Source of the DNA: Bradyrhizobium erythrophlei
GTDB lineage: Bacteria > Pseudomonadota > Alphaproteobacteria > Rhizobiales > Xanthobacteraceae
Length of the DNA stretch: 64,000 nucleotides
Direction: 5' to 3'
NCBI GenBank assembly: GCA_900129675.1
Contig: FSRD01000001.1
Location: forward strand, 4,763,501-4,827,500
Shown: piece by piece, positions 8,053 through 16,461 of the stretch
Numbering within the stretch: the stretch's first letter is position 1
How the letters are laid out: each line of letters begins with the position of its first letter
The notes under the pieces: generated by a model
The model's database searches: none
What the model was told of the DNA's origin: nothing
Seen by the model: the letters and a program-made list of their open reading frames with translations, nothing else
Translations under genes and position numbers: made by a program

Positions 8053-8532
8053 ATGAAGCAGATGAGTCTGACAACAGTCGCTATTGCAGCCTCGACGTTT
8101 GCGTGTGCGGCGCTGCTCTCCTTCGGCTGGTCTGAGCAACGCGGCCTCTCGCTATCAGTCGAGAAGGCCGAAGCACGGGTCGGTCGTCCCCTGACCCCCG
8201 TGAGCGTTGCGGGCGTGGCGCGCCGACAAAACCGGCGGGCCGGTTACGGATACGGTTACGGCGCGGCCGGCGCTATCGGCACCGCGGCCGCGGTCGGCAC
8301 GGCGGCCGCTATCGGCGCCACCTCGCCTTATTACACCGGTGGAGGTTGGGGTAGCCCTTACGGAGCCAGGGCGGCCTACTATGGTGGTTATGCCGGTGTG
8401 GGCCCGTCTCCGGTCGTCTGGCAGGGCGGTGTAAGCAGCGGCGACCGCGACCTGTATTTCCGAAATCTACACGATTCCGGGTATAATCAGAAGAACAACC
8501 GCAACTCGTTCGGGAACGTGGCGACGCAATAG
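8053..8532 (+). CDS. Gly/Tyr/Ala-rich exported protein, hypothetical
   Basis: A 159-residue protein with an N-terminal hydrophobic segment (residues 5-25, a signal peptide or anchor), then a low-complexity region rich in Gly, Ala and Tyr (repeated GYGYG and TAAAVGTAAAIGA) and a polar Asn-rich tail. It shares the SPVV motif with the small gene at 7719, which suggests an old tandem duplication. No enzymatic motif is visible. Proteins like this occur in Bradyrhizobium as small envelope proteins of unknown role. An AGAAAAGCC stretch precedes the ATG. Confidence 0.6.
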   Translation: MKQMSLTTVAIAASTFACAALLSFGWSEQRGLSLSVEKAEARVGRPLTPVSVAGVARRQNRRAGYGYGYGAAGAIGTAAAVGTAAAIGATSPYYTGGGWGSPYGARAAYYGGYAGVGPSPVVWQGGVSSGDRDLYFRNLHDSGYNQKNNRNSFGNVATQ

Positions 8533-8797
8533 CGTCAGGTCCATCGTCCATCTTCGTCTTCCCCTCGGGATGACAGCATCTTGGGGTAAGGCAGAGTCGG
8601 CATCATACTCGCAGCGCGCGGGATCGTCGCCGCGTTCGCCCGCTAATGTCTCAGTTGTGTCAATTGCTCCCTCAACTGGCCGCTCCCGGTCTGCCACGAT
8701 CAACGGACATCATCAGAGCGGCCAATTTGTTCCGGCCCGTGCCAGAACCGGTCATTCAGGGGTTCGAACGAAGGGCGAAACGGGAATCCAGCGATTG

Positions 8798-10117
8798 TCA
8801 ATCCTTGCGCAGGCCCTTGCCCAGCGCCTCAAACATGATCGTCTTCAGCGCCAGCTGGATACGACCGCCCTGCGTCGGGGCCTGCACCATGCAGATAACG
8901 AGCATGTCGTCCTGGGGATCGACAAAATAGAAGCTGCCGCCCGCGCCGTCCCAGCGGTATTCACCCAACGGCCATGTCGTGTTCGGCGGCGGTGAGGTGC
9001 GCACGGCAAAGCCAAGACCGAAGCCGCTGGTCGGGCCCGGAAAATAGAAGGGGTCATGAATGATCCCTGTCTCCGGCCCGATCTGATCCGACGTCATCAG
9101 TGCGACGGTCTCGGACTTGAGGTACCGCTTTCCGTCCAGCTTGCCTCCGTTCAGCAGCATTTGCAGGAAGCGCGCGTAGTCCCCGATCGTCGAGACCAGG
9201 CCCGCTCCGCCCGATTCCCAGCGCCGCGACAATGTCGGATCCTTGATTCCGGCCACCCGAAAGCGATCGACAGGAAATGACCTGGCGATGCGCGGCCAGT
9301 TCGCTTTATCCGCGACATAATACGCGGTATCGGACATGCCGAGCGGATCGAACAGTCTCTGCTTTTCGAATTGAAACAGCGACTGCCCCGAGGCCACCTC
9401 GACGACACGGCCGAGTACATCGGTTGAATGGCTGTAATTCCAACGCGTTGCGGGCTGATCGGCGAGCGGCAGTGTCGCGATCCGGTCGGCGAATTCGGCG
9501 TTGTCGAAATCGCCGGCGTAGAGTTGGGGATTGGCATAGAGTTTCGTCACCGCGCCTTCGCCGAAGAAGCCGTAAGTGATACCCGACGTGTGCCGCAGCA
9601 GATCCCTGATCGTGATCGGGCGCCTCAACGGCTCGAGCTTGAGCGGATATTGTCCTGCTTCATCGGAAAGATCGACGCCGACTTTTGCATCCGCAAAGGA
9701 ATGAATGTATTTCGATACGGGATCATCGAGGGCCAGCTTGCCGTCGTCGACCAGCATCATCGCGGCGACCGAGGTGACGGCCTTCGACATCGAATAGATC
9801 TGGAAAATCGTGTCCGGCGTCATCGGCTGCCCGGTATCGGGGTCCCGCACGCCGAAACATTCGAAATAGACCGGCTTGCCGTGCTGCTGGATCAGCAAAA
9901 TCGCACCGGGAATCTTGCCTGTCGCGACTTCGTTGCGAATGTAATCGCCAATACGATCAAGGGCCGCGTGTGAGAAAGTTGGCGCGAGCGGCGCTTGGGA
10001 CGGCGGCTCCTGGGATCCGGCTCGCACCTCGTGCGGCCAGCCGCCGATAAACAAAATCGCAAGCGCCGCCGCAACAAGGCGACGCCCCGCCAAAACGTCA
10101 GATCTCCAACGATTCAT
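8798..10117 (-). CDS. Exported serine hydrolase of the beta-lactamase/class C family
   Basis: About 439 aa from the ATG at 10117. I prefer this start over one 23 codons upstream because MNRWRSDVLAGRRLVAAALAILFIGG then forms the signal peptide. The catalytic SxxK is in IYSMSKAVTS, the Tyr motif in RWNYSHSTDVLG, and the third motif in DGAGGSFYFVDP, where the KTG triad is replaced, as is common in esterase/DD-peptidase-like relatives. It belongs to the EstB/CubicO serine-hydrolase group; esterase activity is more likely than true beta-lactamase activity. It is transcribed alone, opposite to the two small genes before it. Confidence 0.85.
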   Translation of the reverse strand: MNRWRSDVLAGRRLVAAALAILFIGGWPHEVRAGSQEPPSQAPLAPTFSHAALDRIGDYIRNEVATGKIPGAILLIQQHGKPVYFECFGVRDPDTGQPMTPDTIFQIYSMSKAVTSVAAMMLVDDGKLALDDPVSKYIHSFADAKVGVDLSDEAGQYPLKLEPLRRPITIRDLLRHTSGITYGFFGEGAVTKLYANPQLYAGDFDNAEFADRIATLPLADQPATRWNYSHSTDVLGRVVEVASGQSLFQFEKQRLFDPLGMSDTAYYVADKANWPRIARSFPVDRFRVAGIKDPTLSRRWESGGAGLVSTIGDYARFLQMLLNGGKLDGKRYLKSETVALMTSDQIGPETGIIHDPFYFPGPTSGFGLGFAVRTSPPPNTTWPLGEYRWDGAGGSFYFVDPQDDMLVICMVQAPTQGGRIQLALKTIMFEALGKGLRKD

Positions 10118-10546
10118 AGACGAACTGCTCGAGGGTCCGCTGGACACGCTAGCGTTCCGAAGGCGTCTGCTCAAGCAAATATGCATTTACCACGTCAACC
10201 TCGCCATCGATCTTGCTGGCTTACCGCAGATTCCCGCACCTGCGAGCGACCAATCATGCGCCGCAACCTCGTCAGCCAACACACTCATCAGCGTCGGTTG
10301 CCCTCACACACTTCCCTCGTGCGCAAACCTCCATAGCGCTCGGCGCTCGCGGCGCCACCGCATGCCATTTCCCGCGGGTTCCTTCATTGAAGGCTTTCGG
10401 ACGCCGGCCACGGTGCAAGCCGCATCGCCGCGATCGGCCGGCATCCGAAACCCTCAACAATAGCGGACTCCGCGAGGTGCGAGCACGATCGCGCAAGGCA
10501 TTACCGAGTCGCCGCGTCGCTGATGTGCGAGAAGCGGCGTGAGCCA
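10118..10546. other. Intergenic stretch, no gene recognised
   Basis: About 430 bases between two minus-strand genes. Open frames on both strands are Arg/Ser/Pro-rich shadows with no ribosome site or family resemblance. The promoter of the serine hydrolase is expected near 10120-10200 but no clear boxes are seen. Confidence 0.4.
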
Positions 10547-11191
10547 TCATGGACCGGCCCAGTCGAACGGGATGTGTTTGCTCGAATTTGTCGTCCACTG
10601 AAACTTGTAGCCGAACGCATCGACGGAACAGATCGTCGATTTGCCCCAAGTCACGAGCTGTCCGGGTCCGGTCTCGGAGCCAGGCGGGTTCATGAGCTGC
10701 GGATATTTTCCCGGCAGGCTCGTCGGGCCGGTCAGGGCCGTGGCCCAGGCCTTCACTTTGCCGGCGATCTCCGTTCCCCACTTGGCGCGGTCGGGCGCGA
10801 TCTCGAAGGTGATCTGTGCGCGTTCCACGCCCCGCACCTGCCGGCCTTCGGTGAACAGCGCAGCGACGAGAGCCGGAAATCCTCCGACTTGGCCGCCGAA
10901 AATGCGGGGAAGCACTTCCGCTTGGCGCTCGTCGGCGCGGTCGTCGATGAAGATGCCGGCCGTCCCCTTGGCCTTCCCCGCCCAGAGATCGCCTTCCCAT
11001 CTTCCCACCCGGACGAAGCTCAGGCCGTCGAGATTGATATCGCCGCAATGGCCATGTCCGATGTGCCAGAACAGCACCGACTCGCAGAAGCCGTTGTCCG
11101 GGGCCTGGGCGAAGGTGCAGGGGCACGCGACCGCGCAGCTGCAATTGTCGAACCAGTCTCCGATGATGTGCCAGCCGGGAATCTCGGCCAT
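10547..11191 (-). CDS. DUF1326 domain-containing protein
   Basis: A 214-residue protein that fits the DUF1326 family along its whole length. The family hallmark is the N-terminal Cys cluster NCSCAVACPCTF (residues 17-28), followed by HIGHGHCGDINLDGL and, later, IFIDDRADERQAEVL. The conserved cysteines and histidines suggest metal binding, but no activity has been assigned. In other genomes the gene is often next to a DUF2182 membrane protein gene; here no intact partner exists, only a 40-codon frame at 11303 of uncertain nature. The ATG is preceded by GGAGG. Confidence 0.88.
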   Translation of the reverse strand: MAEIPGWHIIGDWFDNCSCAVACPCTFAQAPDNGFCESVLFWHIGHGHCGDINLDGLSFVRVGRWEGDLWAGKAKGTAGIFIDDRADERQAEVLPRIFGGQVGGFPALVAALFTEGRQVRGVERAQITFEIAPDRAKWGTEIAGKVKAWATALTGPTSLPGKYPQLMNPPGSETGPGQLVTWGKSTICSVDAFGYKFQWTTNSSKHIPFDWAGP

Positions 11192-11302
11192 GACGACCTC
11201 CGTTCACCCATGAACGACAATAAGGCGTTGACCGAGGTTATACCACCGGCGTGTGAACAGCATGCGGGTTGCTGCGGCGCAATGGGATGAACTAGCGCCC
11301 GA

Positions 11303-11425
11303 ATGGATCTGAAAACCGGACCGGCAATGTGGCAGACTGCCTGCAACCCTTGGCTGAGCCGCGCTTCGGGTCTGCTGCTGATTGGCTGGGGTGCTTGGAT
11401 GGTGGACTCGGCATTCCTGAAATGA
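11303..11425 (+). CDS. Possible tiny membrane protein or gene fragment
   Basis: A 40-codon frame with one hydrophobic helix (residues 23-37, SGLLLIGWGAWMV). It may be the surviving end of a larger membrane protein, possibly the DUF2182 partner usually found beside DUF1326, but the match is too short to prove this. No good ribosome site is present. Confidence 0.2.
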   Translation: MDLKTGPAMWQTACNPWLSRASGLLLIGWGAWMVDSAFLK

Positions 11426-11708
11426 CCGTTATCACGTGCGGCCAGGGCGAATTTGACTTCCGAGTCGGGGTTATTCTCGACCGAATTGGGCTGTCTGCGC
11501 CATGTCCGGTCTTCCCCCGATAGCGACCGAATAGCGGACATCGCTGGAGGTCCGGTTCGTGCCATTACCGCAACGGTCATCGGTTCATCTCAGCTCGTTC
11601 GAGCCCTCAAACTGAGGTGGCCGAATGAAAAACCCGCCCGAACTGTGCGAGGCTTGATAGCTTTCAATCTACTCCGGCCGATGGTCGAGCTTGGAAAGTG
11701 TCGAGCAT
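11426..11708. other. Intergenic stretch, nothing recognised
   Basis: No convincing coding frame, RNA gene or mobile-element end. Imperfect GTCCGG/TGTCCG motifs recur (around 11503, 11535, 11550), which may be degenerate repeats. Confidence 0.3.
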
Positions 11709-11740
11709 AAGAAAAGAGCCGCCTGAGCGGCTCTTTTCTT
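11709..11740. terminator. Bidirectional rho-independent terminator
   Basis: A perfect 14-bp stem, AAGAAAAGAGCCGC / GCGGCTCTTTTCTT, with a CTGA loop. The stem ends in A/T tracts on both sides, so it can act in both directions. It lies directly after the stop codon of the minus-strand gene at 11744. Confidence 0.85.
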
Positions 11741-11743
11741 GCT

Positions 11744-11998
11744 TTATGGGCAAGGACGCCACAGACCAGTGCCGTCCATATACTCTCTCGATGTCGAGTC
11801 GTAGTACGCCCCAAGACTCCGGCAATAGGAAGCATCAGCGCTCGATACCGCGCTTGTCTGAGCAACGCGGGACCCGCCGCTGCTGACGTACATCGCACCG
11901 CCACCGTGGACGCCGCGGAGCCCCATGGCGAAGGCCGGGGTCGCAACTGCTAACGCGAGTGACAGGGCCGTCGCCCCTACAATACCAAGTTTCGACAT
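11744..11998 (-). CDS. Small exported protein, hypothetical
   Basis: An 84-residue protein with a signal peptide (MSKLGIVGATALSLALAVATPAFA) and a 60-residue mature part containing two cysteines (ASYCRSLGAYY and LWRPCP) that could form a disulfide. AAGGAGAAG precedes the ATG and a strong terminator follows the stop, so this is a compact monocistronic unit. Similar short periplasmic proteins occur in Bradyrhizobium; I know no function. Confidence 0.7.
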   Translation of the reverse strand: MSKLGIVGATALSLALAVATPAFAMGLRGVHGGGAMYVSSGGSRVAQTSAVSSADASYCRSLGAYYDSTSREYMDGTGLWRPCP

Positions 11999-12151
11999 TA
12001 CGCTTCTCCTTAAGAACCTAGAACAAAACCATCGCCGTCAGGCGTAAGGTTCATGTGGGTTAGCGATCGGCTGCGCTCTATGCCCGATGCTGGGAAAGAT
12101 TAGTGCGGGGCGCGCAACGCACCGCGATTGTCAGACGCTCTCTGAGCCGTC

Positions 12152-13120
12152 TTATTTGGTGACGTCGTGCGAACTCTTATTCCGGTCCTCTGTCCAATCA
12201 GGATCCCAGTAGGGCGGCCTGCCAAACCGTTTCTGGGCAAAATCCAGAAAAGCCCGCACCTTCGGTGGCACCATGCGATGCGGAGGAAAGACCCCGAATA
12301 TGCCACCCGGCTTCGTGGCGATCATGGAGGACCACTCGGGAAGCAGGTGCCGCAGGCGACCCGCCTTGATATCCTCCCCGACCAGCCATGTCGGCAGCAG
12401 CACGACCCCTACGCCGTCAACCGCCGCATCGCGCAGCGGCTCGGAGTCGTCGGCGCGCAACGTGCCGGTGACCGGTACTTCCTCGAAAGCATCCCCTGTC
12501 TCGTCCGGGTGACGAAAGAACCAACGATCGGTCGGCTGCAGCGTATAGACCAGACAATTGTGCTGCAGCAGGTCGCTCGGCTCGGCGATCGGCGGTGTGC
12601 GGCTCAGATAGTCCGGGCTCGCGCAGGCAATGCGCCGGTTCGGCGCGAGCTTGCGGGCGAGCAGGCTGGAATCGATCAGCGGACCGATACGGATCGCCAG
12701 GTCGGCGCCGACGGCCAAGAGATCGACTCGCACATCGGTCAACGAGACATCGAGACGAATATCGGGGTAAGCGGCCAGGAAGTCCGGCACGAACGGCATG
12801 ATGTGCAGACGGGCGAAGGCGCCCGGGACGTGCAGGCGGATCAATCCCTGTGGCCGCCCCTCCATTGCCGAGGCCGCATCCCGCGCTTCCTCCAGGCCCC
12901 GCAGAACGCCGCGTGCGTGCTCGTAGAATGTGGCGCCCGGCTCGGTGAGATGCGCGCGGCGCGTGGTGCGATGAAACAGGCTGACACCAAGATCCTCTTC
13001 AAGGCTGGCGATCGCTCGCGAGACGGTCGATGTCTTGGTATTCGTGGCAATTGCAGCTTTCGAAAAGCTGCCGACCTCCACCGCTCGCACGAACATACGC
13101 AGCGCGCCCAGATAGTCCAT
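12152..13120 (-). CDS. LysR-family transcriptional regulator
   Basis: A 322-residue LysR regulator. The start at 13120 (MDYLGALRMFVRAV) is fixed by GGAGG seven bases upstream; the longer open frame to 13261 adds 47 non-conserved residues. The winged-helix HTH occupies residues 1-60 (SFSKAAIATNTKTSTVSRAIASLE), with the typical LGVSLFHRTTRR after it; the effector-binding domain follows from about residue 90. It resembles the DsdA/PecT-like subgroup that controls nearby or divergent genes, yet no intact divergent gene is found in the next kilobase, so the target is unknown. Confidence 0.9.
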   Translation of the reverse strand: MDYLGALRMFVRAVEVGSFSKAAIATNTKTSTVSRAIASLEEDLGVSLFHRTTRRAHLTEPGATFYEHARGVLRGLEEARDAASAMEGRPQGLIRLHVPGAFARLHIMPFVPDFLAAYPDIRLDVSLTDVRVDLLAVGADLAIRIGPLIDSSLLARKLAPNRRIACASPDYLSRTPPIAEPSDLLQHNCLVYTLQPTDRWFFRHPDETGDAFEEVPVTGTLRADDSEPLRDAAVDGVGVVLLPTWLVGEDIKAGRLRHLLPEWSSMIATKPGGIFGVFPPHRMVPPKVRAFLDFAQKRFGRPPYWDPDWTEDRNKSSHDVTK

Positions 13121-13705
13121 TTTGGCGCCTCCGTATCGCCGTTGCGACGAAACGTCGAGCACTCGCCCGATCAACCGCTTCCTGCGACATTCGGTATTTC
13201 GGCGAGGGCTTCGGTCGATTTCGACCAGCACTCCAACATTTGTTTGCGCGTTTCGCAACATTCATTTCCGGCTGCGGGAATTGGGGCCGACGCCGCGGCA
13301 TGATGGTACGTTTTTGATGCTAATTCTGATCCAAATGGAGGCAATCTTATTGGCAGCCATACCGGATTGGGTCCGATCCGTACCTCGAACTCGGAGATCA
13401 TATCGTCGCAAAAGCGGGATGTCGGACCGAGTATCTAGATTTTGTCCATAGCAAAGAGGCAAAATAATCAACCTTCCGACAGCTCGATAATAACGAGAAG
13501 GTTCTTCGGTCAAAATGTCGCTTTGGGGTCAAACTCAGAAGTCCGGGCTCGCAAGCGCCAAGTCAGCTTTGCCCCCAAGAACCGACATGGTCGACGGGGC
13601 TCGAATCGGTCTTGCAGCGCGTTGACGGCCGCGCCCACGGCGTTCATCATCTTTGGCGGCGCGGTCGCCTGCTACGTAGTGAGCTAACCCCGTGGAGTGG
13701 TAGCC
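13121..13705. other. Intergenic stretch upstream of the LysR gene
   Basis: About 580 bases without a credible gene. The usual divergently transcribed LysR target is missing. Open frames on both strands are Arg/Ser-rich shadows. It may be a deletion scar, as the following region also contains broken genes. Confidence 0.3.
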
Positions 13706-13852
13706 ATGATAAAGAACCTCGTAGACGGACTTGTTCTGGCGGCTTTGATGATCATGGGCTTGCTTGCCTTCGCCCAGAAACATGAAGGGTGCTTGCACGG
13801 GCACTCGATCAATACCTTTAAGCCCTGCGGCTCAGTCAGCTCTTCAATGTAG
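13706..13852 (+). CDS. Possible 48-aa membrane-anchored small protein
   Basis: The frame begins at an ATG with GGAGTGG eight bases upstream and encodes one hydrophobic helix (GLVLAALMIMGLLAFA) followed by a short polar tail with two cysteines (GCLHGH and KPCGS). The ribosome site and signal-peptide-like N-terminus support expression, but the frame is short and I recognise no family. Confidence 0.35.
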   Translation: MIKNLVDGLVLAALMIMGLLAFAQKHEGCLHGHSINTFKPCGSVSSSM

Positions 13853-13993
13853 CGCTGGCCGCGCCGGTATTGCGGCCAAGGGTGCGCAAATGGCCCGGAC
13901 AACCGTGAGCCCTTTCAAAGAGGGCTGGCTGGAGCTTGCCGCAGAGTAGACGAAGCTAACGCGGGAGGGAGAGGCAAAAGCTGCGCTAGAACG

Positions 13994-14116
13994 GCAGTGA
14001 CCCTCGTGGAACGAGGCTTTTGCGTCGTTGAATTTCGTGGCGAGGGGATGACCGTCGATGAACTGATCTTTCATCATCCGAACGGCACCTTCGCCGCGCA
14101 GCGCATGGAGGAGTAG
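13994..14116 (+). CDS. Possible short gene remnant
   Basis: A frame ending at the TAG of 14114-14116 reads VTLVERGFCVVEFRGEG followed by MTVDELIFHHPNGTFAAQ, which looks protein-like. It is open upstream without a clear start codon; GTG near 13994 and ATG at 14048 are candidates. It may be the end of a lost gene or a very small protein. Confidence 0.2.
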   Translation, partial: AVTLVERGFCVVEFRGEGMTVDELIFHHPNGTFAAQRMEE

Positions 14117-14123
14117 GGCCGCC

Positions 14124-14526
14124 TCACTTCTCCGCCAGATAAACCTCGCCCAGCAGCGACGAGTTCGACCACGGCACCTGTTTACTCTTCGTCGTCGCGA
14201 CGACTTCGGCGCGCACGCGCGTCAGCATCTGCCGGACTTCGAGCCCGGGCGTGCCGATGTGGCGCGAGAGTGCCGCGGAGAACGGGCTGTTGGCGCCTTC
14301 GCCGTCGAGCGCGACTTGTCCGGGCGCGGTCGCGAACGCGATCGGCGTGCCGGCGCGCCTGGAACTGAAGGTCGACCGGCACCAGATAATTGCGGCCATC
14401 GATCTGCACGCCATGGCCCGCGTAATAGACCACTGCGACCTGCGACCGCGCCGCCTCCAGCAGAAATTCGTGGATGTCTTCTGCATCGCGCCGCGGTCGA
14501 GGTCGATGCCTTCCGAGACGGCAAAG
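14124..14526 (-). pseudogene. Decayed caspase-like (peptidase C14) gene, 3' part
   Basis: Translation in more than one frame gives the conserved order of a caspase-like domain: SEGIDLDRGAMQK, then (other frame) VVYYAGHGVQIDGRNYLVPVDL with the catalytic His of YYAGHG, then (first frame) NSPFSAALSRHIGTPGLEVRQ and a complete end SLLGEVYLAEK. At least two frameshifts separate these blocks and the N-terminal part is absent. Its upstream edge joins a galE remnant at about 14526 without a gap. Bacterial caspase-like proteins are peptidases sometimes linked to cell death or defence; this copy cannot be functional. Confidence 0.75.
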
Positions 14527-15062
14527 CCGATGTCCGGTTCGCCGGCGGGGTCGGCGCCCGAGGCATTGAAATAGCGCAACACGATCGAGCGCATGCCGGA
14601 GGCTGCTTCATAATCCCGAAGCATGCCTTCGACGATCATCTTGCTGCGTCCGTAGGGGCTGATCGGAGCATACGCCATCTCTTCCGAAACCGGCATCGCC
14701 ACCAGCAAGCCGTAGACCGTCTAACTGCTCGAAAATACCACGCAATCGATTCCTGCCGCGCGCACAGCCTCCAGCACCAGCGATTCCGTGACGTTGTTAT
14801 CGTAGTAGCTTGCGGGGTCCATTACGGACTCGCCGACATAGGCAACGCCCGCGCAACGCAAGATTGCAACCTGACGGTATCGCCGCAGCACCGCGTCAAG
14901 CCGCTGCGATCCCGGATATCTCCCAGCTCGAATGGGCCCCATTTGATGGCTTCCTGGTGACCGCGGCTGAGGTGTGTCGTAGGTGAGGGAACGAGGCCCG
15001 CAGCTGCGAGCGCGTGCAGCTATGGCTGCCCACATAGCCGGCGTCGCCGGTAGCAAGCAAGA
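14527..15062 (-). pseudogene. galE: Decayed UDP-glucose 4-epimerase gene (galE remnant)
   Basis: Blocks of GalE are found in order but in different frames: TGDAGYVGSHSC (NAD-binding loop), WGPFELGDIRDRSGL, then DAVLRRYRQVAIL with YVGESVMDPASYYDNNVT, an in-frame TAG after CVVFSSS, and SPYGRSKMIVEGMLRDY (the YxxxK region) with VLRYFNASGADPAGE. There are at least two frameshifts and one stop, and everything past GADPAGE is lost, replaced by caspase-like sequence. It starts about 40 bases after the decarboxylase gene on the same strand, so both once formed a sugar-nucleotide operon. An intact galE exists at 43878-44891. Confidence 0.8.
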
Positions 15063-15103
15063 TGCGTCAACTCCTCAACCGATCGGCATCGCGTGCGCGC
15101 CTG

Positions 15104-16057
15104 TCAGGCGGAAGCACGAAGAACTTGATCGAAATATGCGATGCACCGCTGCAATCCCTGTTCGAGCGCGATCGTGGGCTCCCAGTCAAGCAGCCGCTTG
15201 GCCATCGAAATGTCGGGGCAGCGCTGCAGGGGGTCGTCCGACGGTAGGGGTTTGCTTAGGAGCGGAGAGCGCGATCCCGTCAATTCGATGATCTTGGTCG
15301 CGAGTTGGCGAATGGAAATTTCCACCGGGTTCCCGAGATTGACGGGGCCGGTCACATCGTCTGACGTATTCATCAGCCGAACGAACCCCTCGATCAGGTC
15401 ATCGACGTAGCAGAACGCGCGGGTCTGGCTGCCATCGCCGTAGATCGTAATCGGCTCGCCCCGAAGCGCCTGCACAATGAAATTGGAGACCACGCGGCCG
15501 TCGTCGATGTGCATGCGCGGACCGTAGGTATTGAAGATGCGGGCAACGCGAATATTCAGATTGTGCTGCCGGCGGTAATCGAAGAACAGGGTTTCGGCGC
15601 AGCGCTTGCCCTCGTCGTAGCACGCGCGCGGCCCGATCGGATTGACGTGGCCGCGATAGTCTTCAGTCTGGGGATGAACCGTCGGGTCACCGTAAACCTC
15701 GCTGGTCGAGGCTTGAAAAATCCTAGCGCCGAGGCGCTTGGCGAGCCCGAGCATATTGATCGCGCCGTGCACGCTGGTCTTCGTGGTCTGCACCGGATCG
15801 TGCTGATAGTGGTTCGGGGAGGCAGGGCAGGCGAGATTGTAGATTTCGTCGACTTCGACGTAGAGTGGAAACGTCACGTCGTGACGCATGAATTCGAACC
15901 GCTTATTGTCCAGCAGCGACAAGATATTGTCGCGCGTGCCGGTGAAGAAATTGTCGACGCATAATACGTCGTGGCCATCGGCCAGCAGGCGCTCGCACAG
16001 GTGAGAGCCGAGAAAGCCAGCCCCGCCAGTGACCAGTATTTGCTTTCTACTAAACAA
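15104..16057 (-). CDS. UDP-glucuronate decarboxylase (UDP-xylose synthase)
   Basis: An extended SDR enzyme that oxidises and decarboxylates UDP-glucuronate to UDP-xylose. NAD-binding motif TGGAGFLGSHLCE is close to the N-terminus, STSEVYGDP holds the catalytic Ser/Thr, and ACYDEGKRCAE holds the Tyr and Lys (YxxxK); NTYGPRMHIDDGRVVSNF and the C-terminal LQRCPDIS are typical of bacterial UXS. A TTG at 16057 preceded by GGGGG gives 317 aa, the family size; the frame is open to an ATG at 16183 but the extra 42 residues are not conserved. It lies before a galE remnant and may feed xylose into a surface glycan. Confidence 0.85.
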   Translation of the reverse strand: MFSRKQILVTGGAGFLGSHLCERLLADGHDVLCVDNFFTGTRDNILSLLDNKRFEFMRHDVTFPLYVEVDEIYNLACPASPNHYQHDPVQTTKTSVHGAINMLGLAKRLGARIFQASTSEVYGDPTVHPQTEDYRGHVNPIGPRACYDEGKRCAETLFFDYRRQHNLNIRVARIFNTYGPRMHIDDGRVVSNFIVQALRGEPITIYGDGSQTRAFCYVDDLIEGFVRLMNTSDDVTGPVNLGNPVEISIRQLATKIIELTGSRSPLLSKPLPSDDPLQRCPDISMAKRLLDWEPTIALEQGLQRCIAYFDQVLRASA

Positions 16058-16461
16058 TCTCAACCCCCAATAGCCGTGTTCTTGCAAGCCATCGGCGCTC
16101 CCAAGAGAGGTCCGCCGTCCTCCCCCTACGCCTCTTCGTGAGATTCCATCACGCAAGTTCCATCGGATTTGTCTTTTAAGCACAATTAAAGGATGGTGCT
16201 AATGTGACCCTTCTTCATTCACAGGCACTCAGCTGCATCTGCAAGGGTCAGCCATTGTTTAAGGTGGACTAGTTTTTTCACTTGCGGGTGTCCTGTCAAC
16301 CTTATTGAAGTTGCTACGCTTTTGGTGATCCGTTTTTGGAAAGCCACGGCACCAGCTACGGGCAGAGTAGTGCGCTCGCAACTTTCGTCGGTTGGACTTC
16401 TCCCTCTCGGCATGGTTGTCTCCGGCCGCGAATAAAATCAGCGGGGGCTGACAGCGCAAAA

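Noticed and set aside
13261..13261. LysR gene starting at 13261
   Set aside because: The extra 47 residues are not LysR-like, and the ATG at 13120 has a strong ribosome site exactly in front of the conserved HTH.
14124..14708. A single functional GalE-caspase fusion protein
   Set aside because: Although one frame spans both parts, the conserved caspase block with YYAGHG is in another frame and galE lacks its first half in this frame, so it is a pseudogene junction.
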